This document shows positions 51,611 through 60,124 of a stretch of 64,000 bases of DNA, piece by piece (within the stretch, counting starts at the first letter, position 1; every line of letters starts with the position of its first letter). The notes below the pieces were generated by a model. That model had not been told where the DNA came from. It was given only the letters and a program-made list of their open reading frames with translations, and did no database searches. The position numbers and the translations under genes are program-made. Origin of the DNA: Clostridia bacterium (GTDB lineage: Bacteria; Bacillota_A; Clostridia; TANB77; CAG-508); NCBI GenBank assembly GCA_017475185.1, contig JAFVGB010000012.1:98752-162751 (forward strand), read 5' to 3'.

Positions 51611-52834
51611 TTATTTTTTACCAATAAAATAATTTTTCTTTCCTTTTTTTACAACAATATATGTTCCATCAATAAACATATCATCTGAAACTGTTAATTC
51701 AACATTATCAACCTTTTCACCATTAATAGAAATTGCTCCATTACCAATAAATTCTCTAGCTTCTCTTTTACTTTTTACAACTTCCATATTTGTAATAAAA
51801 TCGACAATATTAACATTACTTTCTACTTGTTTAATATCTTGATCACCAAATAAATCAACAATATCTTCCTTTGACATATCATTAAATTTATTATTAAATA
51901 GATTTTCTGTTAATCTTACAGCTTTTTCATATTCTTCTTTTCCGTGTAAGAAAGTTATAATTTCTCTTGCCAAAGCTTTATGAGCTTCTCTTAATTCAGG
52001 ATGTTCATTATTTTTTCTTTCATATTCTTCAATTTCTTCTTTTGATAAAAATGTATAAATTTTTAAATAATCAATAACCATTGAATCTTCAACATTTATA
52101 AAGAATTGGTATAATTTATAGCTTGATGTTTTATTTTTATCTAGCCATAAAGCATTTCCTTCACTTTTACCAAATTTCTTACCTTGTGAATCTGTAACAA
52201 GCGGCATTGTAAATGCATATACCTCATCACCTGTTGATTTTCTTATTAAGTCAATACCTGCTGTTATATTTCCCCATTGATCAGAGCCAGCGCATTGAAG
52301 TGTTACACCTTTTGTATCATGTAAATATTTAAAATCAAGTGCTTGTAAAATCATGTATGAAAATTCTGTATAAGTAATTCCAGAATCTAATCTTCTTCTG
52401 ATAATATCTTTATCTAACATATAATTAACATTAAAGAATTTTCCATAATCTCTCAAAAAGTCAATTACATTAATATCTTTAATCCAATCATAATTATTGA
52501 CAACTTCAAAGCCAAAAATTTCCTCAGCTTGTTTTTTCATAGCATTGAAATTAGTTTCAACTTGTTCTTTTGAAATCATGGCTCTTTCAGTAGTAGGTCT
52601 TGGGTCACCAATCATACCTGTTGCTCCTCCAACTAAAAGTATTGGATGATGTCCAGCATCTTTTAGTCTTTTTGAAATTAGGAATGTTGATAAATGACCA
52701 ACATGCATACTATCAGCTGTTGGATCTGTTCCAATGTAAAAAGTCATTCCTCCATTGTTTAATTTTTCTTCTAATTCAGGGCTTGATATATCTTTAATTA
52801 TCCCTCTCCATTTTAATTCTTCAAATAATGTCAT
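51611..52834 (-). CDS. tyrS: Tyrosyl-tRNA synthetase
   Basis: 407 residues. The class I signature is in GTDPTADSMHVGHL (HVGH, about 36-49), the tyrosine pocket in YTEFSYMILQALDF (about 168), and KFGKSEGNALWLD stands for KMSKS (about 230). An S4 RNA-binding domain ends the protein (about 345-407). It charges tRNA-Tyr. The upstream leader is a tyrosine-type T-box and trmL lies between leader and tyrS, so tyrS expression should rise when tRNA-Tyr is uncharged. AGGAGTT-type site precedes the ATG. Confidence 0.97.
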   Translation of the reverse strand: MTLFEELKWRGIIKDISSPELEEKLNNGGMTFYIGTDPTADSMHVGHLSTFLISKRLKDAGHHPILLVGGATGMIGDPRPTTERAMISKEQVETNFNAMKKQAEEIFGFEVVNNYDWIKDINVIDFLRDYGKFFNVNYMLDKDIIRRRLDSGITYTEFSYMILQALDFKYLHDTKGVTLQCAGSDQWGNITAGIDLIRKSTGDEVYAFTMPLVTDSQGKKFGKSEGNALWLDKNKTSSYKLYQFFINVEDSMVIDYLKIYTFLSKEEIEEYERKNNEHPELREAHKALAREIITFLHGKEEYEKAVRLTENLFNNKFNDMSKEDIVDLFGDQDIKQVESNVNIVDFITNMEVVKSKREAREFIGNGAISINGEKVDNVELTVSDDMFIDGTYIVVKKGKKNYFIGKK

Positions 52835-52852
52835 AATAACTCCTCCTTATTT

Positions 52853-52884
52853 GAAACATTTTAAGACCGTCCCAAAATGTTTCA
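52853..52884 (-). repeat. GGACGGTC dispersed repeat, full copy
   Basis: Unit with GAAACA/TGTTTC ends and GGGACGGTC core in the minus direction, sitting in the gap between trmL and the tyrS ribosome site, so it is part of the trmL-tyrS message. Confidence 0.85.
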
Positions 52885-52887
52885 GTT

Positions 52888-53385
52888 TTATAAAAAATAT
52901 TGGCTAGTTTCTTCTAGTCCATTAAAATTAACTTGTCTTAAAACTTCGTACAAAATTATATTAACTGAATTTGATAAATTTAATGATCGCAAATTATGTC
53001 TCATTGGTATTCTTATCGTATTCTGAATATATTTTTGTAAAAGTTCTTCTGGTAATCCTTTTGTTTCTTTTCCAAACAAAATAAACACCTCATCAAAATT
53101 TCTATAATCAACATCGCTATAACAATGTGTAGCTTTAGTTGATGCATAAAACATATTATTTTCTTCTGGTTTATATTTATTTAAAAATTCTTGTAAATTT
53201 TCATGATATTCAATATCAACTTTATCCCAGTAATCTAATCCCGCTCTTTTCAAATATTTATCTGATATTTCAAAGCCAAGAGGCTTTACAAGATGGAGTT
53301 TAGCCCCAGTTGCAGCGCATGTTCTTGCAATATTACCTGTATTTTGTGGTATTTCAGGTTCTACCATTACAATATTAATTTTCAC
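52888..53385 (-). CDS. trmL: tRNA (cytidine/uridine(34)-2'-O)-methyltransferase, TrmL-like SPOUT protein
   Basis: 165 residues, near the usual length. SPOUT motifs are complete: PEIPQNTGNIARTCAATGA (about 10-28), LFGKETKGLPEE (about 105) and IRIPM...RSLNLSNSVNIILYE (about 125-145), which form the AdoMet knot. It methylates the wobble ribose of certain tRNA-Leu species. The start is a GTG at 53385 with AAAGGAG 8 nt upstream; the longer frame runs into the T-box terminator. It is the first gene after the T-box, which is an unusual place for trmL. Confidence 0.92.
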   Translation of the reverse strand: MKINIVMVEPEIPQNTGNIARTCAATGAKLHLVKPLGFEISDKYLKRAGLDYWDKVDIEYHENLQEFLNKYKPEENNMFYASTKATHCYSDVDYRNFDEVFILFGKETKGLPEELLQKYIQNTIRIPMRHNLRSLNLSNSVNIILYEVLRQVNFNGLEETSQYFL

Positions 53386-53412
53386 TATAACATCTCCTTT
53401 CCAATGTTTCAA

Positions 53413-53664
53413 ACAAAAAGAGTTAAATCTTCCTATGTAAAGGACGATTTAACTCGTGGTACCACCTTTATTTATATATTCCATTAAGTTTTTATTATAG
53501 AATATATCTTATTTTATAGCTATTCGTTGCCAACGTTAATCACTTTAAGAAGTGTAATTCGCAATTTTATATTCTAATAGTTTTCAGCAACCACTATCTC
53601 TCTTTCTTTTTGTAACTATAAAATTACTACTAAATTTCTTTTTAATACGCAATTAAATTATATT
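53413..53664 (-). promoter_or_regulatory. T-box leader, probable tyrosine type
   Basis: The T-box sequence AGGTGGTACCACGAG is at 53453-53467. It is followed by a terminator hairpin with arms GAGTTAAATC and GATTTAACTC (53420-53455) and a T-run. Upstream there is a long Stem I with AGTA/GAA loop-E-like elements and a 9-bp helix (AATTTTATA/TATAAAATT). Just below it lies a candidate UAC (tyrosine) specifier at 53554-53556. The operon contains tyrS, in agreement. Uncharged tRNA-Tyr should favour read-through. Confidence 0.9.
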
Positions 53665-53670
53665 GTTTCT

Positions 53671-53699
53671 ATTATAACCTTTTAGATTAAGAAAATCAA
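53671..53699 (-). promoter_or_regulatory. Promoter of the T-box/trmL/tyrS operon
   Basis: TTGATT (53694-53699), 17-nt spacer and perfect TATAAT (53671-53676), placing the transcript start near 53664. Confidence 0.7.
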
Positions 53700-53768
53700 G
53701 TTTTTTAAGAATATTTTTCCAAATTTTGTACATAATATTTTTATAAAATTTTATTGGAGGTACTTATT

Positions 53769-54203
53769 ATGCAAAATCAAAATTTAAATATTTTAGACGA
53801 AGTCAATAAAGGTGCAACAATGGGAATGGATGCTATTTCTTATGTTTCAGAAAAAGTAAAAGACGGTGATTTTAAACAAGTATTAAATGTAGAATATGAT
53901 AAATATCAAAACATCTCTAATCGTGTTAATGAATTATATTCTAATTATAGTTCAAAAGAACCACATGAAACAAATGCTATGAACAAAATGATGACTTGGT
54001 ATGGAATCCAAATGAAAACTATGACAGATGATACAACATCAAAACTTTCTGAATTATTAATGCAAGGTACTAATATGGGAATTATTGAAGGAAGACGTTT
54101 AATTAATCAAAATACTGATATAGCTCCTGACGTTCAAAATATTTTACATGACTTTGTTACTATGCAAGAAGATAGTGTAGAAACTTTAAAAAAATATTTA
54201 TAA
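53769..54203 (+). CDS. Small helical protein of unknown function
   Basis: 144 residues, almost entirely helical, probably a four-helix bundle. A repeated amphipathic pattern is seen (ILDEVNKGATMGMDAISYVSEK, MMTWYGIQMKTM, SVETLKKYL). No membrane segment or signal peptide. It recalls ferritin-like or DUF2383-type bundles, but an iron site was not identified (only single E and H residues stand in likely places). The ATG at 53769 follows GGAGG by 8 nt. The gene stands alone on the plus strand with a bidirectional terminator. Confidence 0.75.
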   Translation: MQNQNLNILDEVNKGATMGMDAISYVSEKVKDGDFKQVLNVEYDKYQNISNRVNELYSNYSSKEPHETNAMNKMMTWYGIQMKTMTDDTTSKLSELLMQGTNMGIIEGRRLINQNTDIAPDVQNILHDFVTMQEDSVETLKKYL

Positions 54204-54210
54204 TTTTAAC

Positions 54211-54260
54211 AAAAAAATGGGTAAAAGTTTATTAAAATTTAATGCTTTTACCCATTTTTA
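54211..54260. terminator. Bidirectional terminator
   Basis: Arms AAAAATGGGTAAAAG and CTTTTACCCATTTTT with a 16-nt loop between converging genes at 53769 (+) and 54264 (-). Confidence 0.85.
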
Positions 54261-54263
54261 TAA

Positions 54264-55280
54264 TTATTTCAATTCAAATCTTATACTTCCTTTTCCATCT
54301 TTACTTTCAACTGTTGCAATAGAGCCATTAATTATTGTCATACATGGTCCTTTGTGAGACACATCCGCATCATAAACTATTGGTATGTCTTTTTTTGCTA
54401 CAATACTATCTTTTAATGCTGTTTCCATTGTGTATCCTAAATATGATTCTTTGTCATTACCGTTTCTTCCAAAAATGATAGCTTTAGTATTTTCAAAATA
54501 TCCAAATTCATTTAATCTCCACATTGCACGAATTAAATCTTCTTTTGATAACTCACAATTATCAAAATACCAAATAATTCCATCATCTTTGTATCTTGCG
54601 ACAAAATCTTTTGTGCCATCATACTTAGTTCCACAAAGTTCTAGAATAACATCTAAATTGCCACCAATTATTCTTCCTGTTACATCTACATTCTCTCTGT
54701 TAAGATTTTTCCATATAACCTTATCTGTAAAATTAAATGGCTCAAGACCTGTTACAGTTTCTCCTCTTTCATTTTCATACATATCATAATTATCTTGTTT
54801 TATCAGATTTCCTGTTATAATTTTTAAATTATCCGTTATATCTCTTGTATATGGTTCTGTTCCATAATCGCCGAAATTCAGTCCATATAATGTTGCAATA
54901 TCATACTTTGTTGTTATTGGAAATAAAATACCTTGAGGGTCTGAAAAACCCTGCACCCATTTAGGATTTTGAGCTATTCTTTCAAATTCCACATAAGGCA
55001 ATATTTCATCTATAAATTCCCCTCCAGCTGCACACATTATAAAATTGATTTCATTACTTTCAAACATGTAATTTAGTTCTTTTGCCCTTGTTTCGGCATC
55101 TGCACTTCTTGCCATTACAGATTTAAAAACATTTTCTGACCATTCTATTTTGTAGCCCATCTCCTCAAGTTTTTTTCTTGAGTTTTTATATTTATAACAA
55201 TGTGGATCATCATATGCACCACTTGATGGAGCTGGTACTCCTATTGTATCTCCACTTTTTAAAAATTTTGGATAAATCAT
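54264..55280 (-). CDS. S66 family LD-carboxypeptidase / MccF-like serine peptidase
   Basis: 338 residues. KSGDTIGVPAPSSG opens the domain, AAGGEFIDEILPYV follows, and GFSDPQG (about 113-119) holds the nucleophile Ser of the S66 family (usually GxSD). WYFDNCELS carries the Glu (about 235) and DVSHKGPC the His (about 305) of the triad. Family members cut LD bonds in muropeptides or inactivate microcin C7. The extended length and the YFDN..E pattern lean to the MccF branch. It has no signal peptide, so it acts inside the cell. Confidence 0.88.
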   Translation of the reverse strand: MIYPKFLKSGDTIGVPAPSSGAYDDPHCYKYKNSRKKLEEMGYKIEWSENVFKSVMARSADAETRAKELNYMFESNEINFIMCAAGGEFIDEILPYVEFERIAQNPKWVQGFSDPQGILFPITTKYDIATLYGLNFGDYGTEPYTRDITDNLKIITGNLIKQDNYDMYENERGETVTGLEPFNFTDKVIWKNLNRENVDVTGRIIGGNLDVILELCGTKYDGTKDFVARYKDDGIIWYFDNCELSKEDLIRAMWRLNEFGYFENTKAIIFGRNGNDKESYLGYTMETALKDSIVAKKDIPIVYDADVSHKGPCMTIINGSIATVESKDGKGSIRFELK

Positions 55281-55309
55281 AATTTTGAATCCTTTCTATT
55301 TTTTTCAAT

Positions 55310-55996
55310 TTAATCATCAGATCTACGCCTTAAAATCATCACTAATCTTAAAACTTGTATTAAAGCACTTGCAACACCTGCTACATATGTTAAAGCTGCT
55401 GATTTTAGCATTTTTCTTGCACCATAATATTCATTTTTATCTAATAAATTCAATTCTTTTATTTGATTAAGTCCTCTATTTGATGCATTAAATTCTACTG
55501 GTAAAGTTATTAATTGAAATGCTAAAATTATGCATTCCAATAATATTCCTATTCTAATTAAAAACATTGCTGAAAATAATAATCCTATAACAACAGCAAA
55601 ATATCCAGCATATGATGCAAAATTTACAACTGGAATTATTGACCTTCTTAATTTCAAGAATAAATAACCATTTTTATCTTGAATTGCATGACCACATTCA
55701 TGTGCAGCAACACTTACAGCTGCAACTGTTGCACTATTATAAATATCTGTTGATAAATTTACTGTTTTATTTCTTGGATCATAATGATCAGTTAATTTTC
55801 CATCAACCATATTGATTCCTACATTTTCTAATCCATTATTATCTAAAATTTTTCTGGCAGTCTCATATCCTGTTATGCCATCTGTATTTTTTTGTTTTGA
55901 ATATTTACTATAATTATGATTTATATACCATTGCGCTCCCATTGCTATTATCATTGAAATTATTATTAATCCATAGTCTGTAAACATATAATCCAT
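55310..55996 (-). CDS. Membrane zinc metallopeptidase, YugP-like (Zn_peptidase_2)
   Basis: 228 residues. One N-terminal helix (about 8-25) is followed by a zinc site in VAAHECGHAIQ (HExxH, about 95-105). Two or three C-terminal helices follow (about 130-180 and 205-225) and a late NASNRGLNQI motif. The family is PF04298, neutral metallopeptidases of unknown substrate. The start at 55996 is taken with AGGAGG 9 nt upstream; the TTG at 56002 is too near that site. The stop lies 29 nt before the S66 peptidase, so both may be co-transcribed. Confidence 0.9.
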   Translation of the reverse strand: MDYMFTDYGLIIISMIIAMGAQWYINHNYSKYSKQKNTDGITGYETARKILDNNGLENVGINMVDGKLTDHYDPRNKTVNLSTDIYNSATVAAVSVAAHECGHAIQDKNGYLFLKLRRSIIPVVNFASYAGYFAVVIGLLFSAMFLIRIGILLECIILAFQLITLPVEFNASNRGLNQIKELNLLDKNEYYGARKMLKSAALTYVAGVASALIQVLRLVMILRRRSDD

Positions 55997-56134
55997 ATTC
56001 AAATACCTCCTGTATGATCTATTATTAATATATAATTAACTATATCATATAATAAAAAATTTTTAAAGCTTTTTTTAGTACCAAAATATTTTGTAAAATG
56101 ACTTGTTTTTTCTAGCATTTTTTCAAATAAAATC

Positions 56135-56163
56135 TTGAAAATATTCATTTTTTTATGTAAAAT
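56135..56163 (+). promoter_or_regulatory. Promoter of the HerA-like ATPase gene
   Basis: TTGAAA (56135-56140), 17-nt spacer and TAAAAT (56158-56163), about 53 nt before the ATG. Confidence 0.5.
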
Positions 56164-56216
56164 ATTGTTAATATGTTTATAAAATTAAACAAATCCTATG
56201 TAAAGGAGATTTATTT

Positions 56217-57896
56217 ATGTTTGTAGATAATAAAATTTTAATTGGAAAATCAAATGACAAAGAATTATTTATTCTTCCTAATATGGCTAATAGACATGGA
56301 TTAATTACTGGTGCTTCTGGAAGTGGTAAAACAATCACATTAAAAGTTATGGCTGAAAGTTTTTCAAGTAACGGTGTTCCTGTATTTCTTGCTGATGTAA
56401 AGGGTGATTTAGCAGGAATGTGTTTACCTGGTACTAATAATGAAAAAATTCAAGAAAGACTAAACAAATTGGGTGTTGCAAATGCGTTTACTTTTGAGTC
56501 ATTTCCAACAGTATTTTGGGATGTTTATGGTAAATCAGGTCATCCAATAAGAACAACTGTTAGTAGTATTGGTTCTATAATTCTTTCCAGAATGCTTGGT
56601 TTAACAGATGCTCAAGCAGGAGTTTTAGCAATTGCATTCAAAATTGCAAAAGATGCAGAACTTGAATTGATTGATTTAAAAGATTTACGTCTATTATTAC
56701 AACATATTGGAGATAATCGTTCTAACTTTACTTTAAGTTATGGAAATATCTCAGTTCAAAGTATTGGTGGAATTCAAAGAAGTATTTTAATGCTTCAAGA
56801 ACAAGGTGGAGATTATTTCTTTGGAGAACCTTCAATTGATATAAAAGATTTCTTAAAATTTGATACAAATACTGGGTTTGGAAATATAAATATTTTACAT
56901 GCAGCTGAATTATTTAAACAACCAACTTTATATTCATGTTTTATGCTATGGATATTAACATATTTAAATCAAAACATGCCAGAAGTTGGTGATTTAGAAA
57001 AACCTAAAATGGTATTTTTCTTTGATGAAGCTCATTTGCTATTTGATGATATGCCTAAATATATGTTAACTCAAGTAATTCAAGTAGTTAAATTAATACG
57101 TTCAAAAGGAATAGGTTTATACTTTATTTCACAAACACCAAACGATATTCCAAATGACATTCAGTCACAACTTGGAAATCGAGTTCAACACACTTTACGA
57201 GCATATACTCCAGCAGAGCAAAAAATTGTAAAAGCTGTTGCTAGTTCTTTTAGAGCTAATCCTGAATTTGATACTGAAGAAGCAATAATGTCACTTGGTA
57301 CTGGTGAAGCACTAGTTACATTTTTAAATGAAAAAGGTGAACCCGGAATAGTTGAAAAAGTAACTGTTTTACCACCTCAAAGTCAAATGGGAACAATTGA
57401 TGAATCTGTTCGATTAGATGTTATAAATAACAGTAGATTTAAAGGAAAATATGACGAATTAATTGATAGAGAAAGTGCCTTTGAAAAAATTCAAGCAGAA
57501 AGCTTACGTATTGCAGAAGATCAACAACAAATTGAGGATAATATGTATAATAGTAATCAAACAGCCACTAATTCTATGCCAAATAATAACAACACTTATG
57601 AATCTACTACAGGAAATAATGGTGGTATGTATTCAATGCCAAGTTCTAATATAGACTTTGGAACAAAGAATAATGATAATGTTGAAAATAATAACCAAAA
57701 CAATAATAACAATAAAACATCAAATCAAAAAAATTCTTCAAATGGACAAAATAATAGTTCAAACAAAGGTCGTTCAACTACTAAGAAGAAAACAAAATCA
57801 ACTGCCGAAAAAGCATTTACAAAAGCAAGCAATTCAGCACTTACAGCCTTTGGTAGAAAACTTGGAAACGAGTTTTTCAAAAAACTATTTAAATAA
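56217..57896 (+). CDS. DUF853/HerA-like P-loop ATPase with Asn-rich tail
   Basis: 559 residues. NRHGLITGASGSGKT (Walker A, about 26-41), ADVKGDLAGM (about 60) and KMVFFFDEAHLLFDD (Walker B, about 262) mark a HerA/FtsK-like ATPase of the DUF853 (YjgR) family, of unknown role. VKLIRSKGIGLYFISQTPNDIP follows. Residues about 440-525 are a low-complexity Asn/Ser/Gln-rich linker, and the end is basic (KKKTKSTAEKAFTKA). The tail is longer than in the enterobacterial family. AAAGGAG precedes the ATG. The gene stands alone. Confidence 0.9.
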   Translation: MFVDNKILIGKSNDKELFILPNMANRHGLITGASGSGKTITLKVMAESFSSNGVPVFLADVKGDLAGMCLPGTNNEKIQERLNKLGVANAFTFESFPTVFWDVYGKSGHPIRTTVSSIGSIILSRMLGLTDAQAGVLAIAFKIAKDAELELIDLKDLRLLLQHIGDNRSNFTLSYGNISVQSIGGIQRSILMLQEQGGDYFFGEPSIDIKDFLKFDTNTGFGNINILHAAELFKQPTLYSCFMLWILTYLNQNMPEVGDLEKPKMVFFFDEAHLLFDDMPKYMLTQVIQVVKLIRSKGIGLYFISQTPNDIPNDIQSQLGNRVQHTLRAYTPAEQKIVKAVASSFRANPEFDTEEAIMSLGTGEALVTFLNEKGEPGIVEKVTVLPPQSQMGTIDESVRLDVINNSRFKGKYDELIDRESAFEKIQAESLRIAEDQQQIEDNMYNSNQTATNSMPNNNNTYESTTGNNGGMYSMPSSNIDFGTKNNDNVENNNQNNNNNKTSNQKNSSNGQNNSSNKGRSTTKKKTKSTAEKAFTKASNSALTAFGRKLGNEFFKKLFK

Positions 57897-57912
57897 AATT
57901 GTTAATCTTTTA

Positions 57913-57953
57913 TTAACCCCAAATTATTTGCTTAATAATTTGGGGTTAATTTG
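57913..57953 (+). terminator. Rho-independent terminator of the HerA-like gene
   Basis: Arms TTAACCCCAAATTATT and AATAATTTGGGGTTAA with a 5-nt loop, then a T-rich tail, 17 nt after the stop. Confidence 0.88.
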
Positions 57954-57982
57954 ATTACAATTTCTTTAATTTAAAAGACATT

Positions 57983-58417
57983 CTAAATTTCATTATAATT
58001 CTGAAATATCTCCCCTGACATTTCTATAATTTCTAGAATTGGTATCTCTTTCATATTTTCTAATATTATTACTTGATTGTACCTATCAATTTTTCTTACT
58101 TTATCTGAAACAGTTACATACTCTCCTCCTTTTTTTCTATTATCTGGAACAAAATATGTAATTGAAATTTGAGGTTTGGTTGAAATTAATTCTTGAATTA
58201 TTTGTAATTTTATATCAAGACTTTCTTTTTCTTCTTCATTAATTTCTTTTCTATCGCTTGTTAATCTTGCTGTTTCTTTTACTGCATCACCATATCCAGT
58301 TAATGCTGCAAAAGGAGCAAATTGAGCAGCTCTTGCTTCTAACGACATTTGCGGATGTTTTTTTGAAACATGATGTGGTAAATTAATAATATCTTTATAT
58401 TTTTCTACTCCATTCAT
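57983..58417 (-). CDS. YolD-like protein linked to Y-family polymerase
   Basis: 144 residues. The motif MSLEARAAQFAPFAALTGY (about 24-42) is the YolD-like core, followed by helices with KEINEEEKES and a beta-rich end (YFVPDNRKKGGEY). Such proteins are encoded beside Y-family polymerases throughout Bacillota; role unknown. The start at 58417 has AAAGGAG 5 nt upstream. It lies 50 nt after the polymerase gene and should share its message. Confidence 0.82.
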   Translation of the reverse strand: MNGVEKYKDIINLPHHVSKKHPQMSLEARAAQFAPFAALTGYGDAVKETARLTSDRKEINEEEKESLDIKLQIIQELISTKPQISITYFVPDNRKKGGEYVTVSDKVRKIDRYNQVIILENMKEIPILEIIEMSGEIFQNYNEI

Positions 58418-58467
58418 AAAAGCTCCTTTCATTTTCTATATTATTTCCCTGTTTAATTTTCTAAAAA

Positions 58468-59982
58468 TTATCCTTTATGTCCTCCTATTTGACCATTTCT
58501 TTCAATAGCAGTTCCACCTTCTTCAAAATTCATTCCTTTTAAAATTGCATTTTTTCCATATTTTTTCTTTATATCTAAAATAGCCTTTTGCATTTTTCTT
58601 TCTGATTGCTCTTTTTGTTGTTCTTTTTCTCTTTTTTTATCTAATTCTTCGAAATTAGTAAACAAATCCATTTGTTCATATTTTTCAGTATTTACAACCT
58701 TACTTTCATCTACAACATTATTAGCTGTTAAATTAATTCTTCTCACTAAAAGTTTGTCATTGATAATTCTCTCATATAATTCAATTACCGCTTCTGTAAT
58801 AATTTTAGTTGATGATGTTTTATGTTCCAAATTTATAGTTCCATGAGCATGTTTAGGAATTTTTCTACCATATCTGTCAATTGTAACTTCTCCATTATAT
58901 AATTTATTTATTGCTGGATTAATTAAATTATCCACATCATATCCTATTGTTAATACAATTTGGCTTGTTACCAGTCTTTTTTCTACTAAATCTAGTGTGA
59001 GTCCTTCTGCCATTTCTTTAACAATAAGCTTTGTTTGCTGATAATTATATGGGCAATGTAAAACTTGTCCAGAACTTATACTATTAGTTTCAGGTTTATA
59101 TTCTTTTATACTTTTTAAAGTAACACATTCCCAACCCCAACTATGATCTATTAATAATTCTGCATTTATTCCAAATAATTTATATAACAATTCTTCATTT
59201 TCTATTGAAGTTCTCGCAACATCTCCCATTGTAAAAATTCTATGTTTTTCAAGTCTTTTAGCATATCCTTTTCCAACTCTCCAAAAATCAGTAATTGGTC
59301 TATGATTCCATAATAATCTCCTATATGACATTTCATCTAACTCGGCAATTCTTACTCCATTTTTATCTGGTTCAATATGTTTTGCAACAATATCCATTGC
59401 AACCTTACACAAATACAAATTTGTACCTATTCCTGCTGTTGCAGTAATTCCAGTTGTTTCATACACATCCTGAATAACTTTTGTTACTAATTCCTTTGGA
59501 GACATTTTATAAGTTTTTAAATAATGAGTTATATCACAAAATATTTCATCAATCGAATATGCATATATATCTTCAGGTGCAAAATATTTTAAATATATAT
59601 TATAAATATTTGTACTATACTTCATGTAATATGACATTCTTGGCGGTGCTATAATATAATCTAATTTTAAATTTGGATTGTTTTTCAGTTCAATATCATC
59701 ACATGAACTTCCAGAAAAATCCTTTTGTTTTATTTTTCTTTTTCTTTCACTATTAATCTCTTTTACTTTTTGCACAACTTCAAATAATCTTGCTCTTCCT
59801 GGTATTCCATATGCTTTTAATGAAGGGCTTACTGCAAGACAAATTGTTTTTTCTGTTCTACTGCTATCTGCTACTACTAAATTTGTTTTAATCGGATCAA
59901 GATTTCTTTCACGACATTCTACTGATGCATAAAAACTTTTTAAATCAATTGATATATATATGTTTTGACCTTTATCTTGCAT
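58468..59982 (-). CDS. Y-family DNA polymerase (DinB/UmuC type)
   Basis: 504 residues, long for the family. YISIDLKSFYASVE (about 9-22, catalytic Asp), IPGRARLFEV (about 75), and YSIDEIFCDIT (about 141, catalytic Asp-Glu) are the palm motifs. DFWRVGKGYAKRLEKHRIFTMGDV (helix-hairpin-helix, about 230) and a little-finger domain follow. It performs translesion synthesis. A candidate LexA box overlaps its promoter. The tail (about 450-504) is charged and lacks a clear clamp-binding motif. AGGAGGTG precedes the ATG. Confidence 0.93.
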   Translation of the reverse strand: MQDKGQNIYISIDLKSFYASVECRERNLDPIKTNLVVADSSRTEKTICLAVSPSLKAYGIPGRARLFEVVQKVKEINSERKRKIKQKDFSGSSCDDIELKNNPNLKLDYIIAPPRMSYYMKYSTNIYNIYLKYFAPEDIYAYSIDEIFCDITHYLKTYKMSPKELVTKVIQDVYETTGITATAGIGTNLYLCKVAMDIVAKHIEPDKNGVRIAELDEMSYRRLLWNHRPITDFWRVGKGYAKRLEKHRIFTMGDVARTSIENEELLYKLFGINAELLIDHSWGWECVTLKSIKEYKPETNSISSGQVLHCPYNYQQTKLIVKEMAEGLTLDLVEKRLVTSQIVLTIGYDVDNLINPAINKLYNGEVTIDRYGRKIPKHAHGTINLEHKTSSTKIITEAVIELYERIINDKLLVRRINLTANNVVDESKVVNTEKYEQMDLFTNFEELDKKREKEQQKEQSERKMQKAILDIKKKYGKNAILKGMNFEEGGTAIERNGQIGGHKG

Positions 59983-60011
59983 AATGCACCTCCTTTTTAT
60001 TAACTTTATTT

Positions 60012-60050
60012 ATTATATCATAAAGCAATTTATTTGTAAACAGTTGTTCG
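60012..60050 (-). promoter_or_regulatory. Promoter of the Y-family polymerase with candidate LexA (SOS) box
   Basis: TTTACA (60035-60040), 17-nt spacer and perfect TATAAT (60012-60017). CGAACAACTGTTT (60038-60050, minus sense) overlaps the -35 and fits CGAACNNNNGTTY, close to the Gram-positive LexA consensus, with a mismatch in the final bases. Confidence 0.6.
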
Positions 60051-60070
60051 TTAAGAAAATTAAAAAATTT

Positions 60071-60113
60071 AAAGTAATTGCTATAATTTAGTTCTAATTA
60101 TAGCAATTACTTT
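60071..60113 (-). terminator. Rho-independent terminator of the LRR-Nudix operon
   Basis: Perfect 18-bp arms (AAAGTAATTGCTATAATT and complement) with a 7-nt loop, 12 nt after the Nudix stop. Confidence 0.85.
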
Positions 60114-60124
60114 ATTTAATCACT

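Noticed and set aside
53402..53419. TGTTTC/GAAACA half-sites that might be another GGACGGTC repeat
   Set aside because: The GGACGGTC core is absent and the bases are accounted for by the T-run of the T-box terminator.
55997..56216. 220-nt gap before the HerA-like gene searched for short genes or RNA
   Set aside because: Very A/T-rich, with start-site elements for both divergent genes but no frame with a ribosome site and no stable fold.
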